A stretch of 23,493 nucleotides of DNA from Porphyromonadaceae bacterium (GTDB lineage: Bacteria; Bacteroidota; Bacteroidia; Bacteroidales; Dysgonomonadaceae). Positions within the stretch are counted from its first letter, which is position 1. Each line of letters opens with the position of its first letter. The notes beneath the pieces are model-generated. The model ran no database searches, was not told the DNA's origin, and worked only from the letters and a program-made list of their open reading frames with translations. Position numbers and translations under genes: made by a program. The DNA lies in contig JALHIE010000040.1 in assembly GCA_022840285.1 (NCBI GenBank), forward strand, positions 1 through 23,493, written 5' to 3'. Below, one piece after another: positions 1 to 6,505 of the stretch.

Positions 1-277
1 GCAGGTTTCTTGCACGGGAGTAATAACCCAATCCTTGCCAGGTCTTCAGTACCTCATCTTCCGGTGCCTTAGCCAGCGATTTTACGTCGGGGAACCTTTT
101 CATGAACCGCAGGAAGTAGTCGTGTCCCTGGTTCACCCGGGTTTGTTGTAAAATAATCTCAGACACCCAGACAGCGTACGGGTCATTGGAATCTCTCCAG
201 GGCAACATTCTTCGATGACGTACGTACCAGTCTTGTAAAAGGTTGCTGATCAGTTTGTCGTTCTCTTTTTTATGCAT
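1..277 (-). CDS. mutY: A/G-specific adenine glycosylase MutY (5' part only, runs off the left edge)
   Basis: Base-excision repair enzyme that removes adenine mispaired with 8-oxoguanine or guanine. Only the N-terminal 92 codons are in the window. The start ATG is the complement of bases 275-277. The reading frame gives LPWR, DPYAVWVSEIILQQTRV, RFPDV and WQGLGYYSRARNL, the highly conserved N-terminal segments of the MutY helix-hairpin-helix glycosylase fold. The catalytic Asp, the Fe-S cysteines and the C-terminal MutT-like domain lie outside the window. It is transcribed divergently from the HU gene, and its likely promoter (298-327) sits inside the short intergenic gap. A mutY/HU/rng neighbourhood is common in Bacteroidales as far as I recall. 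Family assignment is firm despite truncation. Confidence 0.93.
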   Translation of the reverse strand, partial: MHKKENDKLISNLLQDWYVRHRRMLPWRDSNDPYAVWVSEIILQQTRVNQGHDYFLRFMKRFPDVKSLAKAPEDEVLKTWQGLGYYSRARNL

Positions 278-285
278 TATCTTTG
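254..285 (+). promoter_or_regulatory. Putative HU-operon promoter, located over the mutY start
   Basis: TTTG (254-257), a 20-nt spacer and TATCTTTG (278-285) fit the Bacteroidetes -33/-7 consensus. The promoter lies across the first codons of mutY and predicts a leader of about 160 nt before the HU ATG. A second, less perfect candidate nearer the gene is TTTG (368-371) with TATATTTTG (389-397), where the -7 spacing is one base too long. No perfect -7 box occurs between the 30-codon gene and rng, so HU, the small gene and rng are probably co-transcribed from here. Confidence 0.5.
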
Positions 286-297
286 CGAAGTTTGTTG

Positions 298-327
298 CAA
301 AACTACGTTAAAAACCGGTGCTTTCAA
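298..327 (-). promoter_or_regulatory. Putative mutY promoter (Bacteroidetes type)
   Basis: On the minus strand, TAGTTTTG (305-298) matches the TAnnTTTG -7 box and is followed by C. TTG at 327-325 lies 19 nt upstream as the -33 element. The predicted transcript would begin about 14 nt before the mutY ATG. It overlaps the likely start region of the divergent HU transcript. Confidence 0.6.
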
Positions 328-453
328 GAAAATGAGTGAAAAAAATAAAATAAAAACCCATTTATTTTTTGGGATGAAAAAAAAGCTATATATTTTGCAG
401 TCCAAAATTTTAAGAATTAACTATATTATCACTAACATTAAAAAAATAATAAA

Positions 454-741
454 ATGACTAAGGCAGACATTGTAAACGAAATTGCGAAGAATACGGGTGT
501 GGATAAAGCATCTGTTTTGGCAACAGTAGAATCTTTTATGGAGGTTGTAAAGGATTCGTTAGCAAATAAAGAGAACGTTTATTTAAGAGGTTTCGGTAGT
601 TTTATCGTGAAAAAAAGAGCCGAAAAGACTGCTCGCAACATTTCTAGAAATACGACCATCATTATCCCTGCACACAATATCCCTGCTTTTAAACCGGCAA
701 AAACATTTGTTGCTCAAGTTAAGGATAACACCAATAAATAA
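454..741 (+). CDS. HU/IHF-family DNA-binding protein
   Basis: Small dimeric nucleoid protein (95 residues, normal for the family) that bends and compacts DNA. The N-terminal helical segment (MTKADIVNEIAK, residues 1-12), the central GFGSF motif (46-50) and the arm segment with IPAFKPAKTF (76-85) are clear HU/IHF hallmarks. The arm tip, normally R-N-P in HU, reads R61-N62-I63-S64 here, so the proline that intercalates between base pairs is replaced by isoleucine. The start ATG is preceded by an A-rich stretch with no Shine-Dalgarno, as usual for this phylum. It is followed 32 nt later by the 30-codon basic gene and then rng. Whether it acts as a general HU or a more specific regulator cannot be read from sequence. 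Confidence 0.93.
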   Translation: MTKADIVNEIAKNTGVDKASVLATVESFMEVVKDSLANKENVYLRGFGSFIVKKRAEKTARNISRNTTIIIPAHNIPAFKPAKTFVAQVKDNTNK

Positions 742-773
742 CAGGATTACGTAAATTTTAAAAACTAAAGAAG

Positions 774-866
774 ATGCCAAGCGGAAAAAAAAGAAAAAGG
801 CATAAAATGGCTGTTCATAAACGAAAAAAAAGACTAAGGAAAAACAGGCATAAAAAGAAGAAATAG
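774..866 (+). CDS. 30-residue AURKAIP1/COX24-type (mS38/bS22-like) basic protein
   Basis: ATG at 774-776 and TAG at 864-866 bound a 30-residue protein that begins MPSGKKRKRHKMAVHK. More than half of it is Lys or Arg. The pattern K-R-K-R-H-K-M followed by K-R-K-K-R-L-R-K resembles mitochondrial mS38 (AURKAIP1/COX24) and the tiny mycobacterial small-subunit protein bS22. Bacteroidetes genomes carry similar ORFs annotated as AURKAIP1/COX24 domain-containing protein. In those ribosomes the protein is a rod buried in 16S rRNA, so the inferred role is a small-subunit ribosomal protein. It lies 32 nt after HU and upstream of rng, probably in one transcript. Short length is the main uncertainty, but the composition and start are convincing. 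Confidence 0.82.
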   Translation: MPSGKKRKRHKMAVHKRKKRLRKNRHKKKK

Positions 867-890
867 TCTTTTTGAAAGTTTTTAACACAA

Positions 891-1002
891 TTATATACGG
901 GAACAAACTTAAAGATTATATCGGACAAGTTTGTTCTTTGTGTATAATCATTTCAAGAAGTGTTCGTGAGAACACCGCTTTCTGCTCGGAGGAGCGGAAA
1001 GC
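891..1002 (+). ncRNA. Structured 5' leader of rng (three consecutive hairpins)
   Basis: The first hairpin has a perfect 10-bp stem, GAACAAACTT (901-910) with AAGTTTGTTC (927-936). It is extended across a small internal loop by 891-898 pairing with 940-947. The second is GTGTTC (960-965) with GAACAC (970-975), closed by a GTGA (GNRA-type) tetraloop. The third is an 11-bp stem, 977-987 with 992-1002, with one G-U pair and a GGAG loop. The last hairpin ends 33 nt before the rng GTG. None is followed by a U-run, so they do not look like terminators. Autoregulatory leaders are known for RNase E in enterobacteria (rne5) and pseudomonads (rne-II); this resembles them in concept only. Confidence 0.55.
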
Positions 1003-1035
1003 CTGATTAACTAAACATTTAAAAAACAAAAAATT

Positions 1036-2604
1036 GTGGCAAGCGAACTTGTAGTGGATGTTCAGCCTAAGGAGATTACGCTGGCGGTTCTCGATAACAA
1101 AAAACTCGTAGAGTTACAGCAGGAGAGCCAAAGTGAATCGTATGCGGTGGGAAACATCTATTTAGGCAGGGTCAAAAAGTTGATGCCTGCGCTAAATGCT
1201 GCATTTGTAGATGTAGGACACAAAAAGGACGCTTTTCTTCACTATTTGGATTTAGGGGTAGAATTTAACTCTGTTTCGAGTTTTCTGAAAACGATTGAAG
1301 ACAAGAAAAAGATACCGTTGTTGCAGAAAATGAAGTTGCAGCCCGAGATCGAAAAAGAGGGATCCATATCGGACAAGCTGAAGGTGGGCCAGGAGATCTT
1401 GGTGCAAGTCGCCAAGGAGCCTATCTCGACCAAAGGTCCGAGGTTGACCGCTGAAATTTCATTTGCCGGGAGATTCATGGTATTGATTCCGTTTATCGAC
1501 CGCGTTTCGGTCTCGCAAAAAATTAAATCGCGCGAGGAGCGCGCACGTCTTCGACAACTCGTGCAGAGCATCAAGCCCAAGAACTTTGGTGTAATCATTC
1601 GTACCAACGCCGAAGAGAAAAGAGTGGCAGAGCTTGATGCGGAGTTAAAGGCATTGGTTAAACGCTGGGAAGATACCGCAGAGAAATTGCCAAAAGCAAA
1701 AGCACCGTCGCTGGTTTTTGAAGAAACAGGGCGAACGGTCGGGTTGCTTCGCGATATTTTCAGCCCGTCGTTTGAACAGATCCACATCAACGATCCGGAT
1801 GTGGCAAAACAGATTGCCGAGTATGTCAGCTTAATTGCTCCCGACCGGAAAAATGTAGTAAAACATTACAACGGGGCAACGCCCATATTGGACAACTTTG
1901 GCATCACCAAACAAATTAAATCGCTCTTTGGCAAAACCGTTACGTTTAAGAACGGCGCTTATCTCATTATCGAGCATACCGAAGCATTACACGTCATTGA
2001 CGTGAACAGCGGAAACCGCAACAAACAATCGCTCGGTCAGGAAGACAGCGCCTTTGAAGTGAATGTTGCTGCCGCCGAGGAAATTGCCCGCCAATTGCGT
2101 CTGCGTGACATGGGAGGTATCATCGTTGTCGATTTCATCGACATGAGTTCAGGCGATCACCGCAACAAGCTGTTCAACAAGATGAACGAGTTTCTGGCAT
2201 CGGACAGAGCGAAACACAAAATTCTTCCACTGAGCAAATTCGGGTTGATGCAAATCACGCGTCAACGCGTGCGCCCCGAAATGGAATTAGCAACAAGCGA
2301 GGTATGCCCCACCTGCTTTGGAAAAGGGAAGATTAAATCGTCGATTTTATTTACCGACACGTTGGAAGGAAAAATCGATTATTTGACTAACAAATTAAAA
2401 GTGAAGAAATTCAGTCTGCACATACATCCTTATGTTGCGGCATATATTCAACAAGGTTTGTTTTCGTTGAAATACAAATGGAAAAAGAAATACGATGTTG
2501 CGTTGAAAGTAATACCCAATCAGAGTTTGGGATTCTTGCAATATGCGTTTTACGACAAGGAAAACAACGAAATAGACCTGAAAGAAGAAATTGAAATGAA
2601 ATAA
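1036..2604 (+). CDS. rng: Ribonuclease G/E family endoribonuclease
   Basis: Single-strand endoribonuclease for rRNA maturation and mRNA decay; 522 residues, typical of the compact Rng form without the long RNase E tail. The N-terminal S1-type RNA-binding region carries GNIYLGRVKKLMPALNAAFVDVG (residues about 39-61). The two Mg-binding aspartates are in VIDVNSG (D322) and VVDFIDM (D366). The CPTCFGKG motif (C424, C427) is the zinc-link that joins subunits. The start is GTG at 1036; no ATG lies nearby in frame, and the family N-terminus (ASELVVDVQPKEITLAVL) begins right there. The leader is strongly structured (891-1002), and the gene ends at a strong intrinsic terminator. No perfect -7 box is seen directly upstream, so read-through from the HU promoter is likely. 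Confidence 0.95.
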   Translation: MASELVVDVQPKEITLAVLDNKKLVELQQESQSESYAVGNIYLGRVKKLMPALNAAFVDVGHKKDAFLHYLDLGVEFNSVSSFLKTIEDKKKIPLLQKMKLQPEIEKEGSISDKLKVGQEILVQVAKEPISTKGPRLTAEISFAGRFMVLIPFIDRVSVSQKIKSREERARLRQLVQSIKPKNFGVIIRTNAEEKRVAELDAELKALVKRWEDTAEKLPKAKAPSLVFEETGRTVGLLRDIFSPSFEQIHINDPDVAKQIAEYVSLIAPDRKNVVKHYNGATPILDNFGITKQIKSLFGKTVTFKNGAYLIIEHTEALHVIDVNSGNRNKQSLGQEDSAFEVNVAAAEEIARQLRLRDMGGIIVVDFIDMSSGDHRNKLFNKMNEFLASDRAKHKILPLSKFGLMQITRQRVRPEMELATSEVCPTCFGKGKIKSSILFTDTLEGKIDYLTNKLKVKKFSLHIHPYVAAYIQQGLFSLKYKWKKKYDVALKVIPNQSLGFLQYAFYDKENNEIDLKEEIEMK

Positions 2605-2633
2605 GGTTTCGCATTAGCGAGATGTCAAGTAAG

Positions 2634-2663
2634 AACCGAATTGCGGAGGCAGTTCGGTTTTTT
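2634..2663 (+). terminator. Rho-independent terminator of rng
   Basis: An 11-bp stem (2634-2644 with 2649-2659, one T-G pair) closes a GGAG tetraloop and is followed directly by six T residues. It lies 29 nt after the rng stop and just before the convergent priA end. On the minus strand it lacks a U-run and is a weaker terminator. Confidence 0.85.
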
Positions 2664-2671
2664 GCGTTACG

Positions 2672-4912
2672 CTAGCCCATCACATCCACATCGTAATACG
2701 TGCCCATGTATTTAAAATCCGGGTTTTCCCGGAAACGGGATTCAACGGATTTAATGAATTGCCGGATTTTGGCGGGTGACAGCTGGTTATCGAGCTTGAG
2801 CAGGATGTGGCGGATATGATACCGTTGGATACGGCTGATAAGCGGTTTATTAGGTCCGAGCACCATCTCCCCGAGCGATTGTTTTAATAACCGGGCGAAA
2901 AATTCAGCGCCCGATTCTGCTTTCTGTTCATCCCGGTGCTTGATAACAACGGATATTAATCGTTTAAACGGTGGATAATTGAATAGTTTTCGCTCTGCAA
3001 GCTGGGAATGATAAAAGCTTTCGTAATCGTTTGCTTGCAGGTACCGGTAAATCGGTTGTTCAGGGTCAGCAGTTTGGATGACAACTTCCCCTTGCCGGCT
3101 CTTTCTGCCGGCGCGTCCCGCGGCCTGCAGCATCAGTTGGAAACCCCGTTCGTGCGAACGGAAATCGGGGTGATTAAGGAGTCCGTCGGCAGCAATGATT
3201 CCCACGATCCCCACGTTGTCGAAATCCAGCCCTTTCGCCAGCATTTGAGTGCCCACTAAAATCTGTACTTTCCGGTTTTGAAAATCGGAGATTATTTTTT
3301 GATACGAATGCTTTCCGCGTGTGGTATCGGTATCCATCCGCGCGACAGCGATGCCAGGGAAGAGTTGTGTCACTTCCTCTTCCAGCTTCTCGGTACCCAT
3401 GCCGACAGGCTCTATGCTCTTTTCGTGACAAACAGGACATTCGCTGGCCGGTTTATATGCTTTGTTGCAGTAATGACATTTCAGCTCCCGGCTATTTTTA
3501 TGGTAGGCAAGCGATACGTCACAGCGGCTGCATTTTGGTGTCCAGCCGCAAAGTTTGCATTCCAGCATCGGGGCGAACCCGCGCCTGTTGCGAAACAGGA
3601 TTACCTGCTCACCCGATTCCAATGCAGTATTTATCTTTTCGATCAGTCCCGGAGCCAGTAACGTTTTCATTTTTTTTGTCCGGCGTAGCTCCCGGGTGTT
3701 CTCCAATGAGACGAAAGGAAGCTCAATTTCTTCAAACCGTTTTTCGAGGGTCACAAACCCGTACTTTCCGGTTTTGGCGTTGTAAAATGTCTCGATGGAT
3801 GGCGTAGCCGATCCCAGTAACGTTTTTGCTCTATAGATTTGTGCCAGCACGATGGCTGTGTCTCGCGCGTGGTAGCGGGGCGCAGGCTCCTGTTGCTTGT
3901 AGCTGGTCTCGTGCTCTTCATCCACGATCACCAGTCCCAGCCGCCGAAAAGGCAGAAAGAGCGATGACCGCACGCCGATAACGATTTCATAGGGCGAACC
4001 CGACACCATTTTTTGCCAGATCTCCGTGCGTTCGTTATCGTTTATCTTGGAGTGATAGATTCCGAGTTTATCTCCAAAAACAGCTTGAAGCCTGCATGTC
4101 AGTTGTGTGGTAAGGGCAATCTCGGGAACCAGGTATAGCGTTTGCTTCCCTTGATTCAACTGCTCTTCGATGAGGTGAATGTAGATTTCGGTCTTTCCAC
4201 TCGAAGTGACACCGTGCAACAGGCAAACATTCTTTTCTTCGAAGCAGCTGTTTACCTCTTCAAGTGCTTTTTTCTGATAGTCGTTTAATGTAAACGCTTT
4301 GCGCGATAACAATACCGTCTGCCTGTCGATCCGGCTTACCTCTTCGGAGTATTTGATTACTATTTTTTTCTCCGTCAACCCCTTTAAAACAGTATTGCTG
4401 TACCCGGTTTTCGGGGCAACCTCTCTTAGTGGAATACGCTCAATCCCCTCTTCAGAAAATAATCTTTTCAACGCCTGATACAGTCCGGCCTGTTTTTTGG
4501 CCCGGCCGGTAAGCCGGTCAACATCGTGGATGCCTGTGTTGAGCCGGATATAGGTTTCCGTCCTGGATTTATACCTTTCCTCCAAATCCTGTGGCTTCAT
4601 CATCGATGGCAGGGCTGCTTTATAAACATCACCCAGCGGCGACAAATAATAAAAAGAGACCCACTCCCACAACCGGATCTGTTGTTCATTAACAACCGGA
4701 TGTGAGTCGGTGAGGGAATGAATCTCCTTTACTTCAATTCCTTTTGGAGGATTGTGGTGTAGCTTTAGGACCACCGCCGTGTAGAACTTCCGTCTTCCGA
4801 AAGGAACGATCACCCTGAACCCGACACCTATCTTTCCTTGCATTTCTACAGGAACGGCGTAGGTAAAAGATTCGGCTAAGGGAAGCGGCAGGACTACATC
4901 AGCAAACAACAT
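2672..4912 (-). CDS. priA: Primosomal protein N' (replication restart helicase PriA)
   Basis: 3'-5' superfamily 2 helicase that recognises stalled forks and reloads the replicative helicase; 746 residues, close to the usual 730-820. An N-terminal DNA-binding domain (1-105) with the conserved GxRVIVPFG stretch is followed by the Walker A motif GVTSSGKT (234-241) and the DEEH box (331-334). GSATPS is at 367-372. A zinc module follows with eight cysteines (C452, C455, C461, C464, C479, C482, C492, C495), and the C-terminal helicase lobe contains GTQMLAKGLDF and QAAGRAGR. All catalytic features are intact. The ATG lies 7 nt after the stop of the barrel-protein gene, so the two probably share a transcript although their functions are unrelated. 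The gene ends convergently against rng. Confidence 0.97.
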   Translation of the reverse strand: MLFADVVLPLPLAESFTYAVPVEMQGKIGVGFRVIVPFGRRKFYTAVVLKLHHNPPKGIEVKEIHSLTDSHPVVNEQQIRLWEWVSFYYLSPLGDVYKAALPSMMKPQDLEERYKSRTETYIRLNTGIHDVDRLTGRAKKQAGLYQALKRLFSEEGIERIPLREVAPKTGYSNTVLKGLTEKKIVIKYSEEVSRIDRQTVLLSRKAFTLNDYQKKALEEVNSCFEEKNVCLLHGVTSSGKTEIYIHLIEEQLNQGKQTLYLVPEIALTTQLTCRLQAVFGDKLGIYHSKINDNERTEIWQKMVSGSPYEIVIGVRSSLFLPFRRLGLVIVDEEHETSYKQQEPAPRYHARDTAIVLAQIYRAKTLLGSATPSIETFYNAKTGKYGFVTLEKRFEEIELPFVSLENTRELRRTKKMKTLLAPGLIEKINTALESGEQVILFRNRRGFAPMLECKLCGWTPKCSRCDVSLAYHKNSRELKCHYCNKAYKPASECPVCHEKSIEPVGMGTEKLEEEVTQLFPGIAVARMDTDTTRGKHSYQKIISDFQNRKVQILVGTQMLAKGLDFDNVGIVGIIAADGLLNHPDFRSHERGFQLMLQAAGRAGRKSRQGEVVIQTADPEQPIYRYLQANDYESFYHSQLAERKLFNYPPFKRLISVVIKHRDEQKAESGAEFFARLLKQSLGEMVLGPNKPLISRIQRYHIRHILLKLDNQLSPAKIRQFIKSVESRFRENPDFKYMGTYYDVDVMG

Positions 4913-4919
4913 GTTTCAT

Positions 4920-5546
4920 TTAGAAAAACAGGGTAGCGGTAACGGACCAAATTCCGTCTTTCTGATTAAAAATATCTTCAAGAGCGGGTTCATTTACAGC
5001 ATAGTCGTCGGTTAGTTTCATCCTGTAATTAAACCCTACGGCCACGCGATTGATCAGTTCCAATCCGGCACCCAGATTAATGCCTGCTTGAAATTTTTTC
5101 GCCTCTACCTTGTCCATGAATGCTTCATACTCAAAATCATCTCCCGCCAGCCGGAAATTGGCGTAAGGTCCGGCAGCCAGAAACACTTTTACCGGAGAGA
5201 TCAGTCCGATTTTGTATTTTAGGTTTACCGGAACGTCAATGGAATGGCTGGAGATATCTTCCACAATAGTTTTGATTCCCTGTTCGCTTACGGTTTTCAC
5301 ATTCATCTTCTCGTTGCTGTATAAAACCGATCCTTCTATGCCAAAATCAACAACAGGGAGCATAAATTCCAACGTAGGACCCACCTTAAAATCATTCATA
5401 TTCTCCACCGAATACAGGTCTCGGGTAAAGGACGGTTGGTTGATCCCCACTTCTCCTCTTATTCCAAACCGTACTTGTGCGCTTACTGTGCCTCCCATCA
5501 TAAGAATGGCAAGTAAACCCGTCATCCATAGTTTCTTTGATTTCAT
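4920..5546 (-). CDS. Outer-membrane beta-barrel protein (porin-family/PorT-like)
   Basis: 208-residue exported protein. A Lys-rich start and hydrophobic core end at VSA-QV (cleavage about residue 23-24), a standard Sec signal peptide. The mature part shows alternating short strands typical of an 8-stranded barrel: repeated G-x-G/aromatic patterns (FGIRGEVGIN, VGPTLEFMLP, LKYKIGLISPVKVFLAAGPY, INLGAGLELINRVAVGFNYRM). It ends with two phenylalanines, the terminal aromatic expected for BAM-dependent insertion. This matches the broad Bacteroidetes outer-membrane beta-barrel domain family, whose individual substrates are mostly unknown. It is upstream of priA with a 7-nt gap and has its own promoter. 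Exact function is not recognisable. Confidence 0.8.
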   Translation of the reverse strand: MKSKKLWMTGLLAILMMGGTVSAQVRFGIRGEVGINQPSFTRDLYSVENMNDFKVGPTLEFMLPVVDFGIEGSVLYSNEKMNVKTVSEQGIKTIVEDISSHSIDVPVNLKYKIGLISPVKVFLAAGPYANFRLAGDDFEYEAFMDKVEAKKFQAGINLGAGLELINRVAVGFNYRMKLTDDYAVNEPALEDIFNQKDGIWSVTATLFF

Positions 5547-5587
5547 AACTGATGTGTTTTAGTAAATAATCAAATCGTTTGCAAATG

Positions 5588-5595
5588 CAAATCTA
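5588..5595 (-). promoter_or_regulatory. Putative -7 box of the barrel-protein/priA transcript
   Basis: TAGATTTG on the minus strand (complement of CAAATCTA) is a perfect TAnnTTTG match followed by C. It lies about 42 nt upstream of the barrel-protein ATG. I see no good TTG at the -33 spacing. Confidence 0.5.
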
Positions 5596-5668
5596 TACAG
5601 TAAGACAGTTAAAACGGAAAAAAGTTAAATCCAGAATGTTAATTAATCCTATTTTCCGATCGACTCAC

Positions 5669-5709
5669 AAAAGAAAAGCGTCCTGTCCTACGCTAGGACA
5701 AAACGCTTT
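5669..5709 (-). terminator. Rho-independent terminator of the frdCAB operon
   Basis: A 16-bp stem pairs 5709-5694 with 5690-5675 around a 3-base loop and is followed on the minus strand by TTTTCTTTT. Two stem positions are U-G pairs on the minus-strand RNA but C-A mismatches on the plus-strand RNA. This orients the terminator to the frd operon, whose last stop lies 21 nt upstream. Confidence 0.88.
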
Positions 5710-5729
5710 ATAGATTAATCCCGTTTGAT

Positions 5730-6485
5730 TTAGTCCCTGATTTTTGCTTTCAGGAACTCGCGGTTCAACCGGGCGATATGACTGATGGAGATATTCTTGG
5801 GACATTCCTGTTCGCAAGCTCCCGTATTGGTACAGTTGCCGAAACCAAGCTCGTCCATTTTCGCCACCATTGCTTTGGCACGTTTAATGCGCTCTACCTG
5901 TCCTTGCGGGAGCAAAGCCAACTGGCTCACTTTCGCCGAGACGAAAAGCATTGCCGATCCGTTTTTACAGGTTGCCACACAGGCTCCGCATCCGATACAG
6001 GCGGCGGCATCCATGGCTTCATCGGCAGCATACTTGGGAATGGGGATGGCATTTCCGTCGGGAACGCCACCGGTGTTTACCGAAACATAACCGCCAGCCT
6101 GGATAATTTTATCGAAAGCTGTTCTGTCGACCATCAGGTCCCGGATTACGGGGAATCCCGCCGAGCGCCAGGGCTCAACCGTAATGGTGTCTCCATCGTT
6201 GAATTTGCGCATGTGGAGCTGGCAGGTAGTAATGTCCTCATCGGGTCCGTGCGGATGGCCGTTGATATACAAACTACACATTCCGCAAATGCCTTCGCGG
6301 CAATCGTGATCGAAAACAACCGGATCCTTTCCTTCGTTGATGAGTTGTTCGTTCAGAATGTCCATCATTTCGAGGAATGAACTGCCCTGCGAGATCTCTT
6401 TCAATGCGTAGGTCTCAAAATTTCCTTTGGCTTTCGGACCTTTTTGACGCCAGACTTTTACGTTGATATTTATATTTTTGTCCAT
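5730..6485 (-). CDS. frdB: Fumarate reductase/succinate dehydrogenase iron-sulfur subunit
   Basis: Electron-transfer subunit between the flavoprotein and the membrane cytochrome; 251 residues, normal for the Bacteroidetes type. The N-terminal plant-ferredoxin domain carries the [2Fe-2S] ligands C62, C67, C70 and C88. The C-terminal bacterial-ferredoxin domain has C163, C166, C169 and C173 (CIGCGACVATC) plus C218, C224 and C228 (CTNTGACEQECPK). By family precedent these hold [4Fe-4S] and [3Fe-4S] clusters. All eleven ligands are present. It is the last gene of the operon, 20 nt after frdA, and is followed by a strong terminator. In anaerobic Bacteroidales the complex usually works as a fumarate reductase; direction cannot be decided from sequence. 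Confidence 0.96.
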   Translation of the reverse strand: MDKNININVKVWRQKGPKAKGNFETYALKEISQGSSFLEMMDILNEQLINEGKDPVVFDHDCREGICGMCSLYINGHPHGPDEDITTCQLHMRKFNDGDTITVEPWRSAGFPVIRDLMVDRTAFDKIIQAGGYVSVNTGGVPDGNAIPIPKYAADEAMDAAACIGCGACVATCKNGSAMLFVSAKVSQLALLPQGQVERIKRAKAMVAKMDELGFGNCTNTGACEQECPKNISISHIARLNREFLKAKIRD

Positions 6486-6505
6486 AGGATGATACGATTT
6501 TTAAA

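Noticed and set aside
272..457. 61-codon plus-strand ORF between mutY and HU
   Set aside because: It starts inside the mutY/HU promoter region, is Lys/Ile-rich low-complexity text, overlaps the HU start and has no family resemblance.
891..947. The long hairpin after the 30-codon gene as its terminator
   Set aside because: No U-run follows on the plus strand and rng has no own -7 box, so read-through is more likely.
988..994. GGAGGAG as a Shine-Dalgarno for rng
   Set aside because: It lies 41 nt upstream of the GTG, is buried in a hairpin, and Bacteroidetes generally do not use Shine-Dalgarno pairing.
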